This document shows, in pieces, positions 10,623-22,640 of a stretch of DNA of 64,000 bases. The notes below the pieces were generated by a model that saw only the letters and a program-made list of their open reading frames with translations, did no database searches and was not told the DNA's origin. Source of the DNA: Myxocyprinus asiaticus (Eukaryota; Chordata; Actinopteri; Cypriniformes; Catostomidae); the NCBI RefSeq assembly GCF_019703515.2, contig NC_059365.1, positions 41,188,501 through 41,252,500 on the forward strand, read 5' to 3'. Made by a program: the position numbers and the translations under genes. How positions within the stretch are numbered: position 1 is the first letter of the stretch; every line of letters begins with the position of its first letter.

Positions 10623-11808
10623 TAGCCCCTTTCCACCGGACTGGCAATGATTCTTGTGCTGAGCCTGTGCTCAGCTGTTTCACGGCCGGGGCAATCTGGA
10701 GCCTATTGTAAACCGGCTGTGCTTTTCCACTGACATAAGAGTCGAATGGTGACGTAACTGATTACGTGGCTGTGTGGTAGTTTTTCATGACTACCTCAAA
10801 CATAAACAAGCATGGCGTGTCACAGTGTTTGTGTAGCCTACAGTTTTAACTCCTGTTTTTTTTTTTTTTTTTTTTAGGACATATTTAGAAATACAGAGAA
10901 ATGCAATACAACATTTTTACATTACTCTCAAGATTAACAGAGAAGATACTACGCCCAAGACGACAGGTAACGTAATTACATTATTATGTATAAACTTTTT
11001 AAAGTGGCTTATATTGCTATAAACTGTAACAGTGGAATTGTTATTAACATTGTTGTAGCAATTGGTTACATTTGTATTTTTGCCATTGCATCTAATATTA
11101 TGTTTACGGCTTACATTACAGATAACAGCGATCTTCCTAACTGAGTAATTCCCCTTCCTGAACAAAACAATGCACAAAATAAGATGAGAAGAGTGTTAGG
11201 AAAGCTAACATAGTTGGCAAATCTAAAATAATTAATTACCGAGATTGGCTGCAGAGGACATCGGCAATTCTGTGTTTATCTCAAGTAAGACTGACTGAAT
11301 TCAATACCCTGGTTAGATAACTGGATGGTCTGTGTCCAAGCACAGTCCAAGACTTCATTGCTCCCTCTACTGCTGCTTTTGCTTGGGTCTCTTATGCTCT
11401 CTGTACTCTCCATAAAGTTTTCAATTTGTTTATGAGTTGCTCAGTCATCCAATTTAAGCCAGTGTGCACAATTTCTTGCCGTTTCTCCTCATAGACTTCT
11501 TTTCCTTTGCGTACTCTCATTTATCTTGGATCTCCGTCGAAGACCATTTCGCACACTGAGCACTCGTTTCCTTTGCGTTTCCTGAACGCTTGTGATGTCT
11601 GACATTTTTGTGGGGTTTTTATTGTTGTTATAGAGTAAAAAATAACTCCTTGCTGCAGACGGTAGCTACTGATGTTGTTTGTAAAACTTTGGTGAAGAAA
11701 CATAATCATGCCCTCCACCCCCAGCGTAATTGGTTCTTGCGTAGACACCAGCAAGCTTTTGGAGCACCGGCCTAGGGTAGGTGGAACCATGAAGGTGGAA
11801 AAGGGCTA
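10623..11808. mobile_element. PIF/Harbinger-like non-autonomous element
   Basis: Ends 'tagcccctttccacc' and, complemented, 'tagcccttttccacc' form inverted repeats and are flanked by the trinucleotide TTA on both sides (10620-10622, 11809-11811), as in the PIF/Harbinger superfamily. The 1186-bp interior contains a 17-19-base T run at about 10856-10875 and no convincing transposase frame. Confidence 0.65.
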
Positions 11809-11811
11809 TTA

Positions 11812-12540
11812 GAGAACAAGGGGAGGTTTCTGCCTTTTCTGTTAATGATTGTTACCTACACAGCTGACGCAAAATATCACTGGCACTATGGCGACAGGAG
11901 AACATGAGACAGGAGACGTGTCCAGTTGTGCCTTGAAGTGAGCAAGTGTTGGTATCTTGGCTGTGGCCCCTCAGTTTAGCCTTGTGGGAGCGGAGAACTT
12001 GGCTGAGCCACTGATACAGGGCAGTTTGGCAGATATCTGCCCCCAGAGACGATGTTTGAGGGGATATTAATGAGTCTCTGTGATAGCATTTGTGAGGGAC
12101 CTGGTTGGGCTGCCCGTGAGAGTGCCTGAGGCATTTTTACCTTTTTTTAAATCTGCTGGCACACATGAAGGTGTTGTGTGTCATGTTCCATAATTCATAT
12201 CTTTCTCTTTCATTCTCAATGGTTTCCCCTCTTTGGCAGACTGCTGTTTTTTCTTCTGTCTCTCTGAATGACAGATATGAATTACAGATGTATCCTCAGT
12301 CTTGCATTCCTCTCTTAAAACTGAACTCTGAATGAAACAATAAATCCATATGTGTAATCATTCATTATTGTGGTTACTTGTTAATTTATCATTTCTGTCC
12401 TGCAAAGCCAAAACATAGTAACTACACATTTTGTCAAAACTGAGCTGTAACTGAAATGTGGCCCAAGCATTATTTCATGCTGGGTTGCTGAAGACCCAAG
12501 GTACATATATTACAAATGTCTCTGCAAAATGTCCAAATAG
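11812..12540. other. Unique-looking island, possible conserved non-coding DNA
   Basis: 11870-12140 is free of simple repeats and recognisable transposon ends and has balanced composition. It may be single-copy regulatory DNA or decayed exon-free sequence; no coding frame. Confidence 0.3.
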
Positions 12541-12803
12541 TGTAAAATTTTCAAAGGATTTTGAAAATAATAGAATAGAATACATTTAGTCATATGTAGA
12601 TTTTTTATTTTATATATATTTAAGAGGTGATGCAACAAATTATTGAATGGATTCAATTTAAATTGCAAATATATTAAGACACTATAGCATATCTCGGGTC
12701 ACAAATGACCCTTTACACTTTTGGTAAATAAGCATTATAAAAATATATATTTTTTGAATTTTTGTATTGTTACACTGTAAGATAAAGGTTGAGGTATATT
12801 ACA
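12541..12803 (+). repeat. Left arm of a 260-bp inverted repeat
   Basis: Complementary along its whole length to 15642-15902: starts 'taaaattttcaaaggatttt', continues with 'gatgcaacaaatta', 'cgggtcacaaatgaccc' and ends at 'gaggtatatta'. Confidence 0.7.
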
Positions 12804-13023
12804 CTCACACGTATAATGTGGTTGGGCACAGCTTTTAATAATGTGTATTAAACATCTTTGATGCTTGCCCAATCTCAAAGCCCATGGCACGTGCAAGCAG
12901 TGAGTGTATAATAATGTTTAAACTAAAATTCTTACCTCAGATCTTTAGTTAATCAGGACCTCATTCAACCCCCTTTACCTCATTCATGTTTTGGAGTTCA
13001 AAACACTCACTGCATGCATGTGC
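12804..13023. repeat. Small palindromic block with invertible-looking centre
   Basis: 21-base arms (12887-12907 and 13003-13023) are near-perfect complements of each other. The loop holds a segment (12935-13003, 'cctcagatctttagtt...') that recurs in the same direction at 15563-15631, although the neighbouring arms of the large repeat are inverted. Confidence 0.55.
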
Positions 13024-13516
13024 ATTGTTGCCTTAGAACCCACTAGCCAATGGAAACAATTATGTCACAGTGGTTAATTCATGACCAAATTGTTTTAAAT
13101 TCAGGACAGTAATATTGCTCATATCACACAAATTAAAGATTGTTATATATTGAGCCGGGCATGTTTATGTCTATTAAATCATACAATGAACCATAGTGCC
13201 AGAAGAGCTTGTTTTGACATACAGCAAAAAGAAAAGATTGGCAGTTACTAGATTCAACATCATAGGCCTCACACATCACTCTTCCCACAGTTCAGAACCA
13301 CTGGAATGGACAGCAGCAATCTGACCACCAAAGACAACAATCTTAACTGAACGCACAAGGCAAATGTAACGTAGACACGGCAGTCTACATCCTTTACCAT
13401 ATTTTCTTTTAACAGAAACTGCGCCCTAACTTTAGAACTATAAAACAGACATAACACAAGAAGGACATGATTGCCAGATCAACACTTCATAGCCTCAGAC
13501 TAACCAAAAACAATGA
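13024..13516. other. No recognised feature
   Basis: Balanced-composition sequence inside the inverted-repeat segment; no frame of note. Confidence 0.5.
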
Positions 13517-13524
13517 CCTAGTAT

Positions 13525-15084
13525 CAGGTGTGGGCTGGCCGTCGGGAGCACCGGATGTTTTCCCGGAGGGCTGCTGGGTAATTTGTGCCGGCCCATTGCT
13601 GTGCAAGTATCGGCCCATCCTACAGGCGATATAGGCGGCCGCCCTTCTCCAACATGCCCGAATGGATCCCGTTACAGAGTGAATATTCAAAACACTCTGT
13701 AAAGTCAAACCAATAGAATAGCTTTTATTCTGAACACTGAAATGACTTTTATTTTGAAATTAATTACACATCGTAGCGTGTTTCCGCATGCGCGCATTAA
13801 CTGTGTACCTCCCGTGGACCTCATTATTTGATATACAAATCGCAACAATGGTGACAATTTGTCACTCACAACCAAAGACAACATATTAAGTATAAGATGA
13901 GCTCTGAATGATCACAAAATGACAAATAACTGCAAGTTACAACAAATACAATAACAGCAGCATATATAAAATCTGCAAACAGTAAGGCTATGAGCAGTAC
14001 ATATACATTTGCATTATTTATTCATACCGCAGTGAGCTGAAGTGCGGTTTGCTGAATAATGCTCACGCCTGATAAAAATGCGGAAAATGAGTCATGAAAA
14101 ATATTACTTTGCGGCAATTTCAGTCTTTGCGACTTACTTTTTTTAAAGGATAGCAGAAACAGCACTTGTCAAAGCATAGGGCTTTTCACTTTTTCTCAAG
14201 AATAATCTGGAGAAGGAATTAAAACACTGCAGATATAAAGATGCAACAAACTCACATAGAGTGAAAATATGAGCAATTAATCTGCAAAATATCTGCAAAG
14301 TTCTGCACTTTAAGAGGTATGTTTATTTATTTATTTATTTTTTTAACATATATTTAATATTTGTTTATATTTATATATGTACATATTCTGGCCAACTTTG
14401 TTTCATAGACTTAAATGTTTAAAAAAAAAACAAATAAACATTTACACATAGTTATGCGAGTAATTGATGTGAAATTTTAAGCATTGTTATCAGTGACCTG
14501 CTGTGTGACACTTTCTTCATCGAACTATTTTAAACAACATTTTATGATCTTGTATAGCTATATGTACATATATAATATATTATTATTATACTTGGTGTTT
14601 CCACGACCTCATATTAACTAAAACAATAGTTTATTTGCACTTCTAGAACAAAGTCTAAAAGTGATTAAGATCTTTAAAAACTTTGAAGAAATGCTAACTT
14701 CCACAGCACCTAAAATACACACTTTCCCTTGTATTTTCATCAACATTTTAACCAAACATCTGCATGTTGGGAAAAAAGTTTTTGGACATGTTATTTGTCT
14801 GAGCTATAAAGTGCTTATTTTTTCTCTAAAAAAAAATCCACTCATCACATTTACAGTGGTTTTATATGTTTTAAAGTTATGACAATGTTTGCACTGTGGG
14901 GCCCGTTGTCATGACTAGTAGTCAATGGAATTTTTTTTTTTTTTTTCAAACACACAAATTTGAGATTGACCAGGAAAATGAAATCAATGAGCCGTTGTGT
15001 TATGTGTGGTGTTGCTGGCCAGGTTTGGTGGGCCACTCTGGGCCAGAAAGTCCAGGGCCACTTTTTAGTCCCAGTCCACCCCTG
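13525..15084. mobile_element. hAT-like non-autonomous element with perfect 8-bp duplication
   Basis: The left end 'caggtgtgggctggcc' and the complemented right end 'caggggtggactggga' are hAT-type termini. The perfect duplication cctagtat flanks it at 13517-13524 and 15085-15092. The 1560 bp carry no transposase frame; the interior is AT-rich with poly-A/T runs. The ends are of the kind widespread in fish genomes. Confidence 0.85.
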
Positions 15085-15092
15085 CCTAGTAT

Positions 15093-15562
15093 CTATGACC
15101 CAGTATCAATATCACATATTTTTAATAAATATATTAACTTACTGTACCTTTACTTGAACACAAAATCCATGCGTCTCTTCTTGCAAATGAACATCTCCGT
15201 CACTTTGTTGTAAAAGTCGCCTGCTTGTTGAAGTTTCGATAGCCTGTCTTTCTCAATATTTAATTGAAATTAACTTCCACAAATCCACATTGGTCTTCGA
15301 TGCTTACACTGCGGATATCCATTTTAACACTTAATAATAATGCATTAGTTACGTGAACTTGAACGTGTTGACACAAAACTAAAATCTAGCCTATCAGATA
15401 GTGTGACTGAAGGAAGGAGCTTCTGATTGGTTTACTCATTTTGGTAAGCATGCTTACCTTGGCCATCTGTAGTAGCAGGCGTGAATCAATTTGAATGAAA
15501 GTACAGTGTTGAATGAAAGGGCCGTAAACAATGCTTTGAATCAGAGAAGTGTTAGGGTTGCA
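15093..15562. other. Unclassified, inside inverted-repeat segment
   Basis: No gene recognised. Contains 'ctgattggttta'-type CCAAT-like sites and no long frame. Confidence 0.4.
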
Positions 15563-15902
15563 TACCTCAGATCTTTAGTAAACCAGGACCAAATTCAACC
15601 CTCTTTACCTCATCCATGTTTAGGAGTTACGCCCCCACCTCTTTAATATACCTCAATCTTTATCTTTATAGTGTAACAATAAAAAAAAAAAAAATCACAT
15701 TTTTTTTTTTTTTTATATAATTGCTTATTTGCCAAAAGTGTAAAGGGTTGTTTGTGACCCGATATATGCTATAAATTGAATCCATTCTATAATTTGTTGC
15801 ATCACTTTTTAAATATATATAAAATAATACAATCAAAATAAAACTAAATGTATTCTATACTATTATTTTCAATTGCTTCAAAATCCTTTGAAAATTTTAC
15901 CC
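15563..15902 (-). repeat. Right arm of the 260-bp inverted repeat plus linked block
   Basis: 15642-15902 is the reverse complement of 12541-12803. Directly left of it, 15563-15631 matches 12935-13003 in direct orientation. Poly-A and poly-T runs (15679-15713) sit in the arm. Confidence 0.7.
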
Positions 15903-16290
15903 TAACCCTAACTACAATTATACAGAGCGGTTATCTGAGTCACTGTAGACTTTCTGTCAGCTCGAACCAGTCTGGCCGTTCTCCGTTGACCTCTCTCATC
16001 AACAAGGCATTTCCATCAGCAGAACTGCCGCTCACTGGATGTTTTTTGTTTTTGGCACCATTCAGAGTAAATTCTAGAGACTGTTGTGTGTGAAAATCCC
16101 AGGAAATCAGCAGTTACAGAAATACTCAAATCAGCCAGTCTGGCACCAACAATCATGCCACGCTACAAATCATTGAGATCAAAATTTTTTCACAATTCTG
16201 TTGGTTGATGTGAACATTAACTGAAGCTCCTGACCCATATCTGCATGATTTTATGCACTGCATTGCTGCCACATGATTTTTCATGAACAA
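15903..16290 (-). mobile_element. Tc1/mariner-type remnant
   Basis: Contains the reversed blocks 'tctgtcagctcgaaccag', 'cctctctcatcaacaagg', 'tgtgtgaaaatccc' and 'gcatgattttatgcactg' that recur at 17667-18075, there partly rearranged. The wording is that of a very common fish Tc1-like element whose ends are missing here. Confidence 0.6.
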
Positions 16291-16298
16291 ATTGAGAC

Positions 16299-16450
16299 TT
16301 AAAGGAATATTCTGGTTTTCTTTATACCAGGAATATTCAGATTTTTGTTTTGTTTTTTAAAGAAAAGGAGGAGCAAGTCAAAATAATTTTTGTGGTAAAC
16401 AATATTATGCCACAAATGCTGTCGATTGAGTTTAACTTGTATTCCTTTAA
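16299..16450. mobile_element. Short MITE
   Basis: About 150 bp bounded by 'cttaaaggaatattc' and, complemented, 'ttaaaggaatacaa'. Interior 'gccacaaatgctgtcgattg' is typical of a fish MITE family. Its right end abuts the next MITE with no spacer. Confidence 0.6.
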
Positions 16451-16846
16451 GGCTCAGTCATATTTTTCAGGGTGAAATTCTGTGGACGAAATAGTCATTT
16501 AAATGCACTCAAAAAAATAACTTTAAGATTTATGCATTTCAGTATCATAACAAATTTATATGGAGTCTTTGACAAAATAAACAAATAATAATTTTTTTTT
16601 TTTTAACTATTTTAATTTTGTTAAAAACTACACAATTCAATTTGATGTAATTTTGTTATGAAACTGAAAGCATAAAAATAGGCTTAAATATTGTTCTTAA
16701 TGGGAAATCCACGCAATCAGCAATTTCGCTTGATGGACTTGAAGTGGCAAAGAAATTTCTCTATGCAAATTTCTCTATGCTTAACATCCGCTCACACCTT
16801 CTGTGCCTGTGGAATTTCACTGTGCAAAGGTAAATGTGACTGAGCC
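16451..16846. mobile_element. MITE with about 45-bp inverted repeats
   Basis: Ends 'ggctcagtcatattt' and, complemented, 'ggctcagtcacattt', with a further shared inner block 'gtgaaattc'. 396 bp, AT-rich interior, no frame. Superfamily not determined. Confidence 0.65.
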
Positions 16847-17140
16847 ATTAGCCAAATGATAGTGTGTGAAGTACTAATGCTTTAATTCCATAAAACATAA
16901 CCATGTAACGTAATAAGTACTCTTATTAGAAGCAATGCAATAATCTAACATTTTACTGCTATTGAAAGTAACATTCCCTAGACTAGAAGGTCTGCATGAA
17001 CATTAAGTTGAAGTCAATCTGAAAACGTGTGACCCGACCCAACCTGTACAGTCACATTATAAGCCCGAAACCAATCCGAACACATAATCATTAACTTTCT
17101 TTTTAATTTCTTCTCCAAGCAAGTTAATTTGTTTCAATAT
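16847..17140. other. No recognised feature
   Basis: AT-rich sequence without frame or repeat boundary. Confidence 0.4.
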
Positions 17141-17640
17141 TTTATTTAAACATCATAGGCAACATTCGTGGATGTATAGTAACAGTAAACATTGGCTAAC
17201 CACTTATTAAGAGCTGAAACATTGCTGGGTAAAGAAGAACAGTCTGGAATAGGGTTGTAGACTGTGCCGTATTAGCAGGGACGTCCTTTATTTTGGCCGA
17301 AATGAAAACGTCCTGTACAAAATGCATATTGTCCCATAATTAAGTGGCAAAATGTACGGTATTGAAAGACTAAAAAAAAAAGCTAGATGCAGCACAACGA
17401 ACAAAATAGAATGCAGGTGTCCCGAGATGCATTTAAAAAAATTTAAGTCCTTTTTAAATTGACACGGTGTCTAAAAAATGTGCTGGTGCTGTGCGTGACA
17501 TTAAAAAAACAGTGAGATGTGTGCAACAGTCAGAGACGTCCGTTCTCTGTGTTTACATAGAAAAACAGCACAGATGCACACAAAAAATGTTGTGAACAGC
17601 CCCTAACTCGTTTGTTTGCACGTGAGCGCATGCAAAAAAA
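17141..17640 (+). repeat. Dispersed repeat C, interrupted
   Basis: Resembles 53180-53420: 'cataggcaacattcgtgg', 'gtaacagtaaacat', 'gtgtttacatagaaaa', 'agcacagatgcaca', 'acagcccctaactcg'. The family's next block ('acaaacccgaac') resumes at 18245 after the Tc1-type remnant and a CA tract. Ends in a 17-base A run. Confidence 0.5.
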
Positions 17641-17659
17641 AAAAAAAAAGTTATGTTAA

Positions 17660-18206
17660 AATTTTAAATACTCAAATCAGCCCATCTGGCACCAACAATC
17701 ATGTTGATCCAAACCACAGTTGAAATCACTGAGATCACATTTTTTCCCCCATTCTGATGGTTGATGTGAACATTTACTGAAGCTCCTGACCCATATCTGC
17801 ATGATTTTATGCACTGTACTGCTGCCACACGATTGGCATGGATGTTTGTTGGTGCCAGATGGGCTGGTTTGAGTATTTCTGTAACTGCTGATCTCCTGGG
17901 ATTTTCACACACAACAGTCTCTAGAATTTACTCCGAATGGTGCCAAAAACAAAAAACATCCAGTGAACGGCAGTTCTGCAGATGGAAACGCCTTGTTGAT
18001 GAGAGAGGTCAACAGAGAATGGCCAGGCTGGTTTGAACTGACAAAGTCTACGGTAACTCAGATAACCACTATGTTCAATTGTGGTGAGAAGAATATCATC
18101 TCAGAATACTATTCTGAGATGCGGGTTGGCGCTGTTTTGGTGGCATGAGGGGGACCCACACAATATTAGGCAGGTGGTATTAATGTTGTGGCTGATCGGT
18201 GTATAT
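17660..18206 (+). mobile_element. Rearranged Tc1/mariner-type remnant with internal hairpin
   Basis: The right end complements to 'tacaccgatcagccacaac', close to the TIR of a common fish Tc1-like element. The body (17845-18075) reads in the opposite direction to 15930-16150. The first part (17667-17830) is in the same direction as 16120-16280. 17667-17702 and 17845-17882 are complementary, so the two parts form a hairpin. ORFs on both strands are transposase-like debris. Confidence 0.6.
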
Positions 18207-18223
18207 ATACTGTATATATGTAT

Positions 18224-18246
18224 ACACACACACACACACACACACA
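18224..18246. repeat. (CA)n microsatellite
   Basis: Eleven CA dinucleotides, next to the Tc1-type end. Confidence 0.95.
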
Positions 18247-18379
18247 AACCCGAACTGAACCTGAAGTTATTCTTGAAAAACTGATCCGAACCAGGACTGA
18301 AAACTGACAGTTTGTTGGATCCCATCAGGCTCGGGTCAGGTAGCAGACCTCTACCCCAGACTGCTCTCAAAACACTCTT

Positions 18380-19380
18380 TGCTCATATCCTGTGTTGTGA
18401 TGTGAGATAAACCCCTTCTTTTTTACAATCAGAGCACTTGCTGAAAGCACTCGGCTCTTCTGTTTCATCTGGGATGATGTGCTCTCTGTTCTCTCCGTGA
18501 AGGCATTCCTGCCTACCGAGGTAACACAGATTTACCCTCTGCACCACAAATGTGTTTAGAAAAGATATGATATACAGGGCCCAGCATTTTATGACTGGAG
18601 CTGTTCATTACATTCCTGAAGTGGCAGCATATCTCAGTGAATACTGGGCTCTTTCACCTCCCAACCTGACCTGCGTGTGTCCTCCCAGATCAACAGTCAA
18701 TTACAGTCTCTCTCTCGCTCTCTCACTTTCTCCCTCAGAGAAGAAAGGAAGGTTTTGGGCTGGCTGCGGTGCCACTGCCTGGCTAATTAGAACCAGGGTC
18801 TGTTAAAACGAGGACTTTAGTAAAACATGCAGTAAAACCCTGAAGGCGAACCATAAACTAACCCATTTCTTTCATTCTTTCAGAGGGGTCTCGGCCCGAA
18901 ACCTGGGCGTAAACTTTTACGAGCACCCCTGGGGTCACCAGTAAACCCGTTAATAGAGATGAGATATGAGGGCTCCCAATGGCCTCCCATTTCGTTTACT
19001 TTTTTTCTGTTTTTCTTGTTTTTTTTTTGTTTTTTTTTTATTCTTTAGGAGGGTCAAGTGCTCAGGTTCCAGGCAAATGTTGGCCAGCTCAGGGTTTCTT
19101 AGAGGAGTAGCACAAAATAAAACAACACTGGTGAATTAGGGATTTATTATAAGCTCTGCTTCTTAGAGCTTTATTTATTCATTTTCTTTTCCATTTTTCT
19201 TTTCTTTTCATCTCCCCAAATACTGTGGGCTATAATGTCAACAAATCAATTAGAGTTCTAAGTTGAATCAAAAAATGTATATGAATATCAGACTGTCTTA
19301 GTACAGCATCCACATCAGGGTGCGAACCCCTCGCAAGCTTTATTTCTAAACATTTCTATAGCTCTGTTTGTTGTCATTTC
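18380..19380. other. Unique-looking island
   Basis: Mixed-composition sequence without transposon ends over 18400-19000, with a T-rich run at 19010-19042. The block 18880-18990 ('gagatgagatatgagggctc' region) looks single-copy. A candidate for cross-species comparison; no exon structure recognised. Confidence 0.3.
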
Positions 19381-19394
19381 AGCCACTCCTAAAA

Positions 19395-19765
19395 TCGGTC
19401 ATACTAGGACTGCACAATTTATTAGAAATAAAATCAAAATCGCAATATGACCTTGTGCGATCATTAAAGGGCTGCGATTTATCGCAAAGGGCTGCGATTT
19501 AGTTACATAAATAAACAGTCTGCTTGCGCTGCTCACTTCAAAGTGTATGTGGGCTGCTCTGTCCTGTCTGTATATTGCAATATTACAGTGTTTTAGTGTT
19601 TTAAAAGCAATTCTGTGCTCCAAAACTCCATCTCGTGCTCAGAGTAAGAGTTGTGCTCCTAGTTCGGTACCGTTTGTTTACATGCGCTGAGCGTGTAATA
19701 TTTAAAGCGTAATTTACCCGCTACAAGTTAATTTACAAATACAGACAATACACCTCATGGCACTG
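19395..19765. mobile_element. hAT-type fragment
   Basis: Opens with 'aggactgcacaattta...caaaatcgcaatatgacc', a wording typical of a fish hAT end. It contains a local duplication of 'aagggctgcgattta' (19467-19503). The other end is not found. Confidence 0.4.
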
Positions 19766-19842
19766 GGTATTTGTGGACTAAGGGAGAGATGATAAAATGA
19801 GGAACATGTTATACAGCTGTTGTGAATTCAGCTAGAAACTCT

Positions 19843-20300
19843 TAAAGGGATAGTTCACCCAAAAATCAAAATTCTCTTATCATTTACTCACCTTCATGCC
19901 ATCCCAGATGTGTATGACTTTCTTTCGTCTGCTGAACACAAACAAAGATTTGAATATCTAATATAATAAAATAATATAAGAATATCTCATCTCTGTAGGT
20001 CCATACAAAGCAAGTGAATGGTGGCCAGAACATTGAAGGTCCAAAAAGCATATAAATGCAGCATAAATGTAATTCATAAGACTCCAGTGGTTCAATCCAT
20101 ATCTTCAGAAACGATATGATAGGTGTGGGTCAGAAACAGATCAATATTTAACTCTTTTTTACTTAAATCTCCATTTACTTTCACTACCACATTCTTCTTT
20201 TGTTTTTGGCAATTCACATTCTTTGTGCATATCACCACCTACTGGGCAGGGAGGATAATTTATAGTACAAAAGCATGCTTGTTGCTGTATTATTGCCTAA
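19843..20300 (+). repeat. Common cyprinid interspersed repeat (family D), copy 1
   Basis: Begins 'aaagggatagttcaccc' and continues with 'catttactcaccttcatgcc', 'tctgctgaacacaaa', 'gcaagtgaatggtggcc' and a 3' part ending near 'ctactgggcaggga'. Further copies: 33890-34310 (reverse), 51785-52200 (forward), fragments at 39035-39103, 57058-57165 and 35925-35995. Non-coding. Confidence 0.75.
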
Positions 20301-20329
20301 TATTTTTGAACAATGTAAAAGATAGCTAA

Positions 20330-21060
20330 TAACTACAAGAATAAAATGCATAAACTTGATGAGTCTTTGATTTAAATTGATTTAATAAATAGTCTGTTAA
20401 TAAAATTTTATAGTATCCTTATAAAAAGTGCAAGATAAAAAGTATTTAATTTGTCTTTTCATATAAACTAAAGTATATATATTTTGGCATATGTTGTTGC
20501 ATATACACTATGTGCAAGTGTGACGTTTTTATATCAGTGAACACAAAGGCATCATTTACGGTTGGGACTGGTAGGACATGTCCCTTCCACTTTTTGCCTT
20601 TGCCAATATTGTCCCCACCACTTTTTGAAATAGCTTTCGTCAGGTAAGTGTCTAATGCAGAAGAAACAGTGGGCGGCAATGTTCTCTCGTGCATCCAGAT
20701 GCACGCTTTACTCACACCACGTGCAAATTCTCTATCAGTTGAGCTACAGGAACCACATGACTAACAAAATAAAAATCTAAAGTTCATGGACAAGCTATCA
20801 AATTAATTATATGAAATATTTATTGGAGATCTTAAATTGGCCATAAAGACTGACTGTTTATCAAAACAGTAAAGATAATTTGATATTATCTGCACATAAT
20901 TATCTGCGCTAAGGTCCCCACCACTTTTTAAAACAAAGTGACGCCAAATTGAACACCATACATGAACATACATATTATAGGCCTGTGTTTTGCATATTAT
21001 TGTGATATATCAGATTTCTGTATGGGTTTAACATGACAACTAAGTGTCAAATGGAACTGA
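20330..21060. other. Repeat fragments, no gene
   Basis: 20565-20640 and 20912-20945 share a 'gtccccaccacttttt' block of an unclassified repeat; 20722-20765 has a tRNA-like 'tctatcagttgagcta' block as at 33021-33042. Otherwise AT-rich. Confidence 0.35.
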
Positions 21061-21089
21061 AATATGAATTTACTTTGAACTAAAAAAAA

Positions 21090-21120
<31 letters not shown>

Positions 21121-21800
21121 TTATTTTTATGTATATATACCATTGCCTGAGCAGTCAAAGTATTAAGCGCTAAAAATGCACAAATTTGCTTATATTTGAT
21201 TAGAAACCTAGAAATAGTGCAGAACCTTATTTGCTCTCTTAATTTCTATATCCCTTTATTTCTTATCATCGTAACTTGTTTTAAATGTTATTTAAAAAAA
21301 AAAAAAAAATTAAATCCTGCATCCTTACTAGAATTTTGGTTTTGAGATTTAACATGTGTAAAATAGATATATGACTACATAAATTAATAAATATTTAAAA
21401 AATAGTGTTAAATACTGATACTTCTGTGACAACTTTAAATATGTGGCAATATAATAGTAATAATAATAATAATTAAAAACAACAATGATAATAAAAAAAA
21501 TAATGATAGAATAATTTCAATAGTATTGAAATTGAAGACATGTTATTTTCCTGTTATTTTCCAGACGTGTTATTTTACAACATATTGGCTGTAAAAACAT
21601 TGGTTTTATTTATTTGGATTAAGAGAGATGATATGTTTTAGAATCTAGAATATTGCAAATAAGATAAAGTTCATCCCTGTTTCTTTATTACTCAATTTGT
21701 CTCCTTGCAGGTCTGTATATACAGGCTAAATTTTAACAGCACACACACAAACACACTTTTTAGACCTGAGGGTGAATTTAAAGCCCTGATCGCAGTTACG
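21061..21800. repeat. AT-rich stretch with A-runs and AAT repeats
   Basis: Several A-runs (such as 21294-21310) and (AAT)n tracts (21094-21112, 21455-21475). No gene. Confidence 0.7.
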
Positions 21801-22039
21801 ACAAATCTATTAGCACAGGAATGATGATGCTGTTGAAAAACCTGACAAAACAATTTGTTAATATTACAAATGATAATGATTTTTTGGCGGTCATGTTGCC
21901 CCCGGGCAACAAAAACACATGGTGCACGAAAACATCACGTCGCAGGGTTTATATGTCTACGTTAACATTGTCACGAGGGCAGCACGCTTCATATTTCAGA
22001 GCTACGTTAAGTGTCTCGGGTTACTGAGTGTCCCAAGCT

Positions 22040-22640
22040 TTCCTACCCCTTAGACCACCCCCGATTAATCTTCCCCTTGTAGCGCCTTTATAATTTGCCA
22101 TTATAATTCGCCATTAAAGCGCAGTCTGATTCGGGCCCCCGGAGGATATTCTAGCTGAGATCGAGAGGCTCCTAGAGGCCCCTGGCGGCCCTTTGCACCT
22201 CGGACGAGCCCCAAGCCAGGCAGACAGGTCCTTAAAGCTGGGTGAAAAGATCAGCCAAAAGAAAACAAGCATGATTAATGAGAGAAAACGAGGGCCCTTT
22301 GCTTTCTTTCATCTGCTCGGATTCTGGTCTTCAGTGAGCCATTAACCCACAGGACAACTGTCCACCAGCACGCTGAGAAATGAGCTCCCTGCGCGCAGTT
22401 CAGGCAAATGTTTATGCCTCACAAATGAAGGTGGAACTGAGGGACATTGGAGAAAAACAAAGCTCAACTGACCGTTTGGAGCCAAAGTGGAACTGATATC
22501 ATTAGTAACGCTCCTACGGCAGCCCAGCTAATCACTAAATCTCTTTTCTCACAACAAAGTGGAGCAAAATCTGCTTTATCACCTCTGAAAGTGAAATGCC
22601 CTCATTTGGGGGTCATTTCAAATGAACTGTGAGGTTACAG
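22040..22640. other. Candidate conserved non-coding element
   Basis: A GC-richer, repeat-free island (22080-22400) with TAAT/ATTA homeodomain-like cores ('gccattaaagcgc', 'catgattaatgag', 'gagccattaaccc') embedded in well-balanced sequence. No open frame with exon character. The idea that it is a regulatory element is inference from composition. Confidence 0.35.

Noticed and set aside
13269..13708. Frames as exons of the hAT transposase
   Set aside because: Short frames without hAT domain residues; the element appears non-autonomous.
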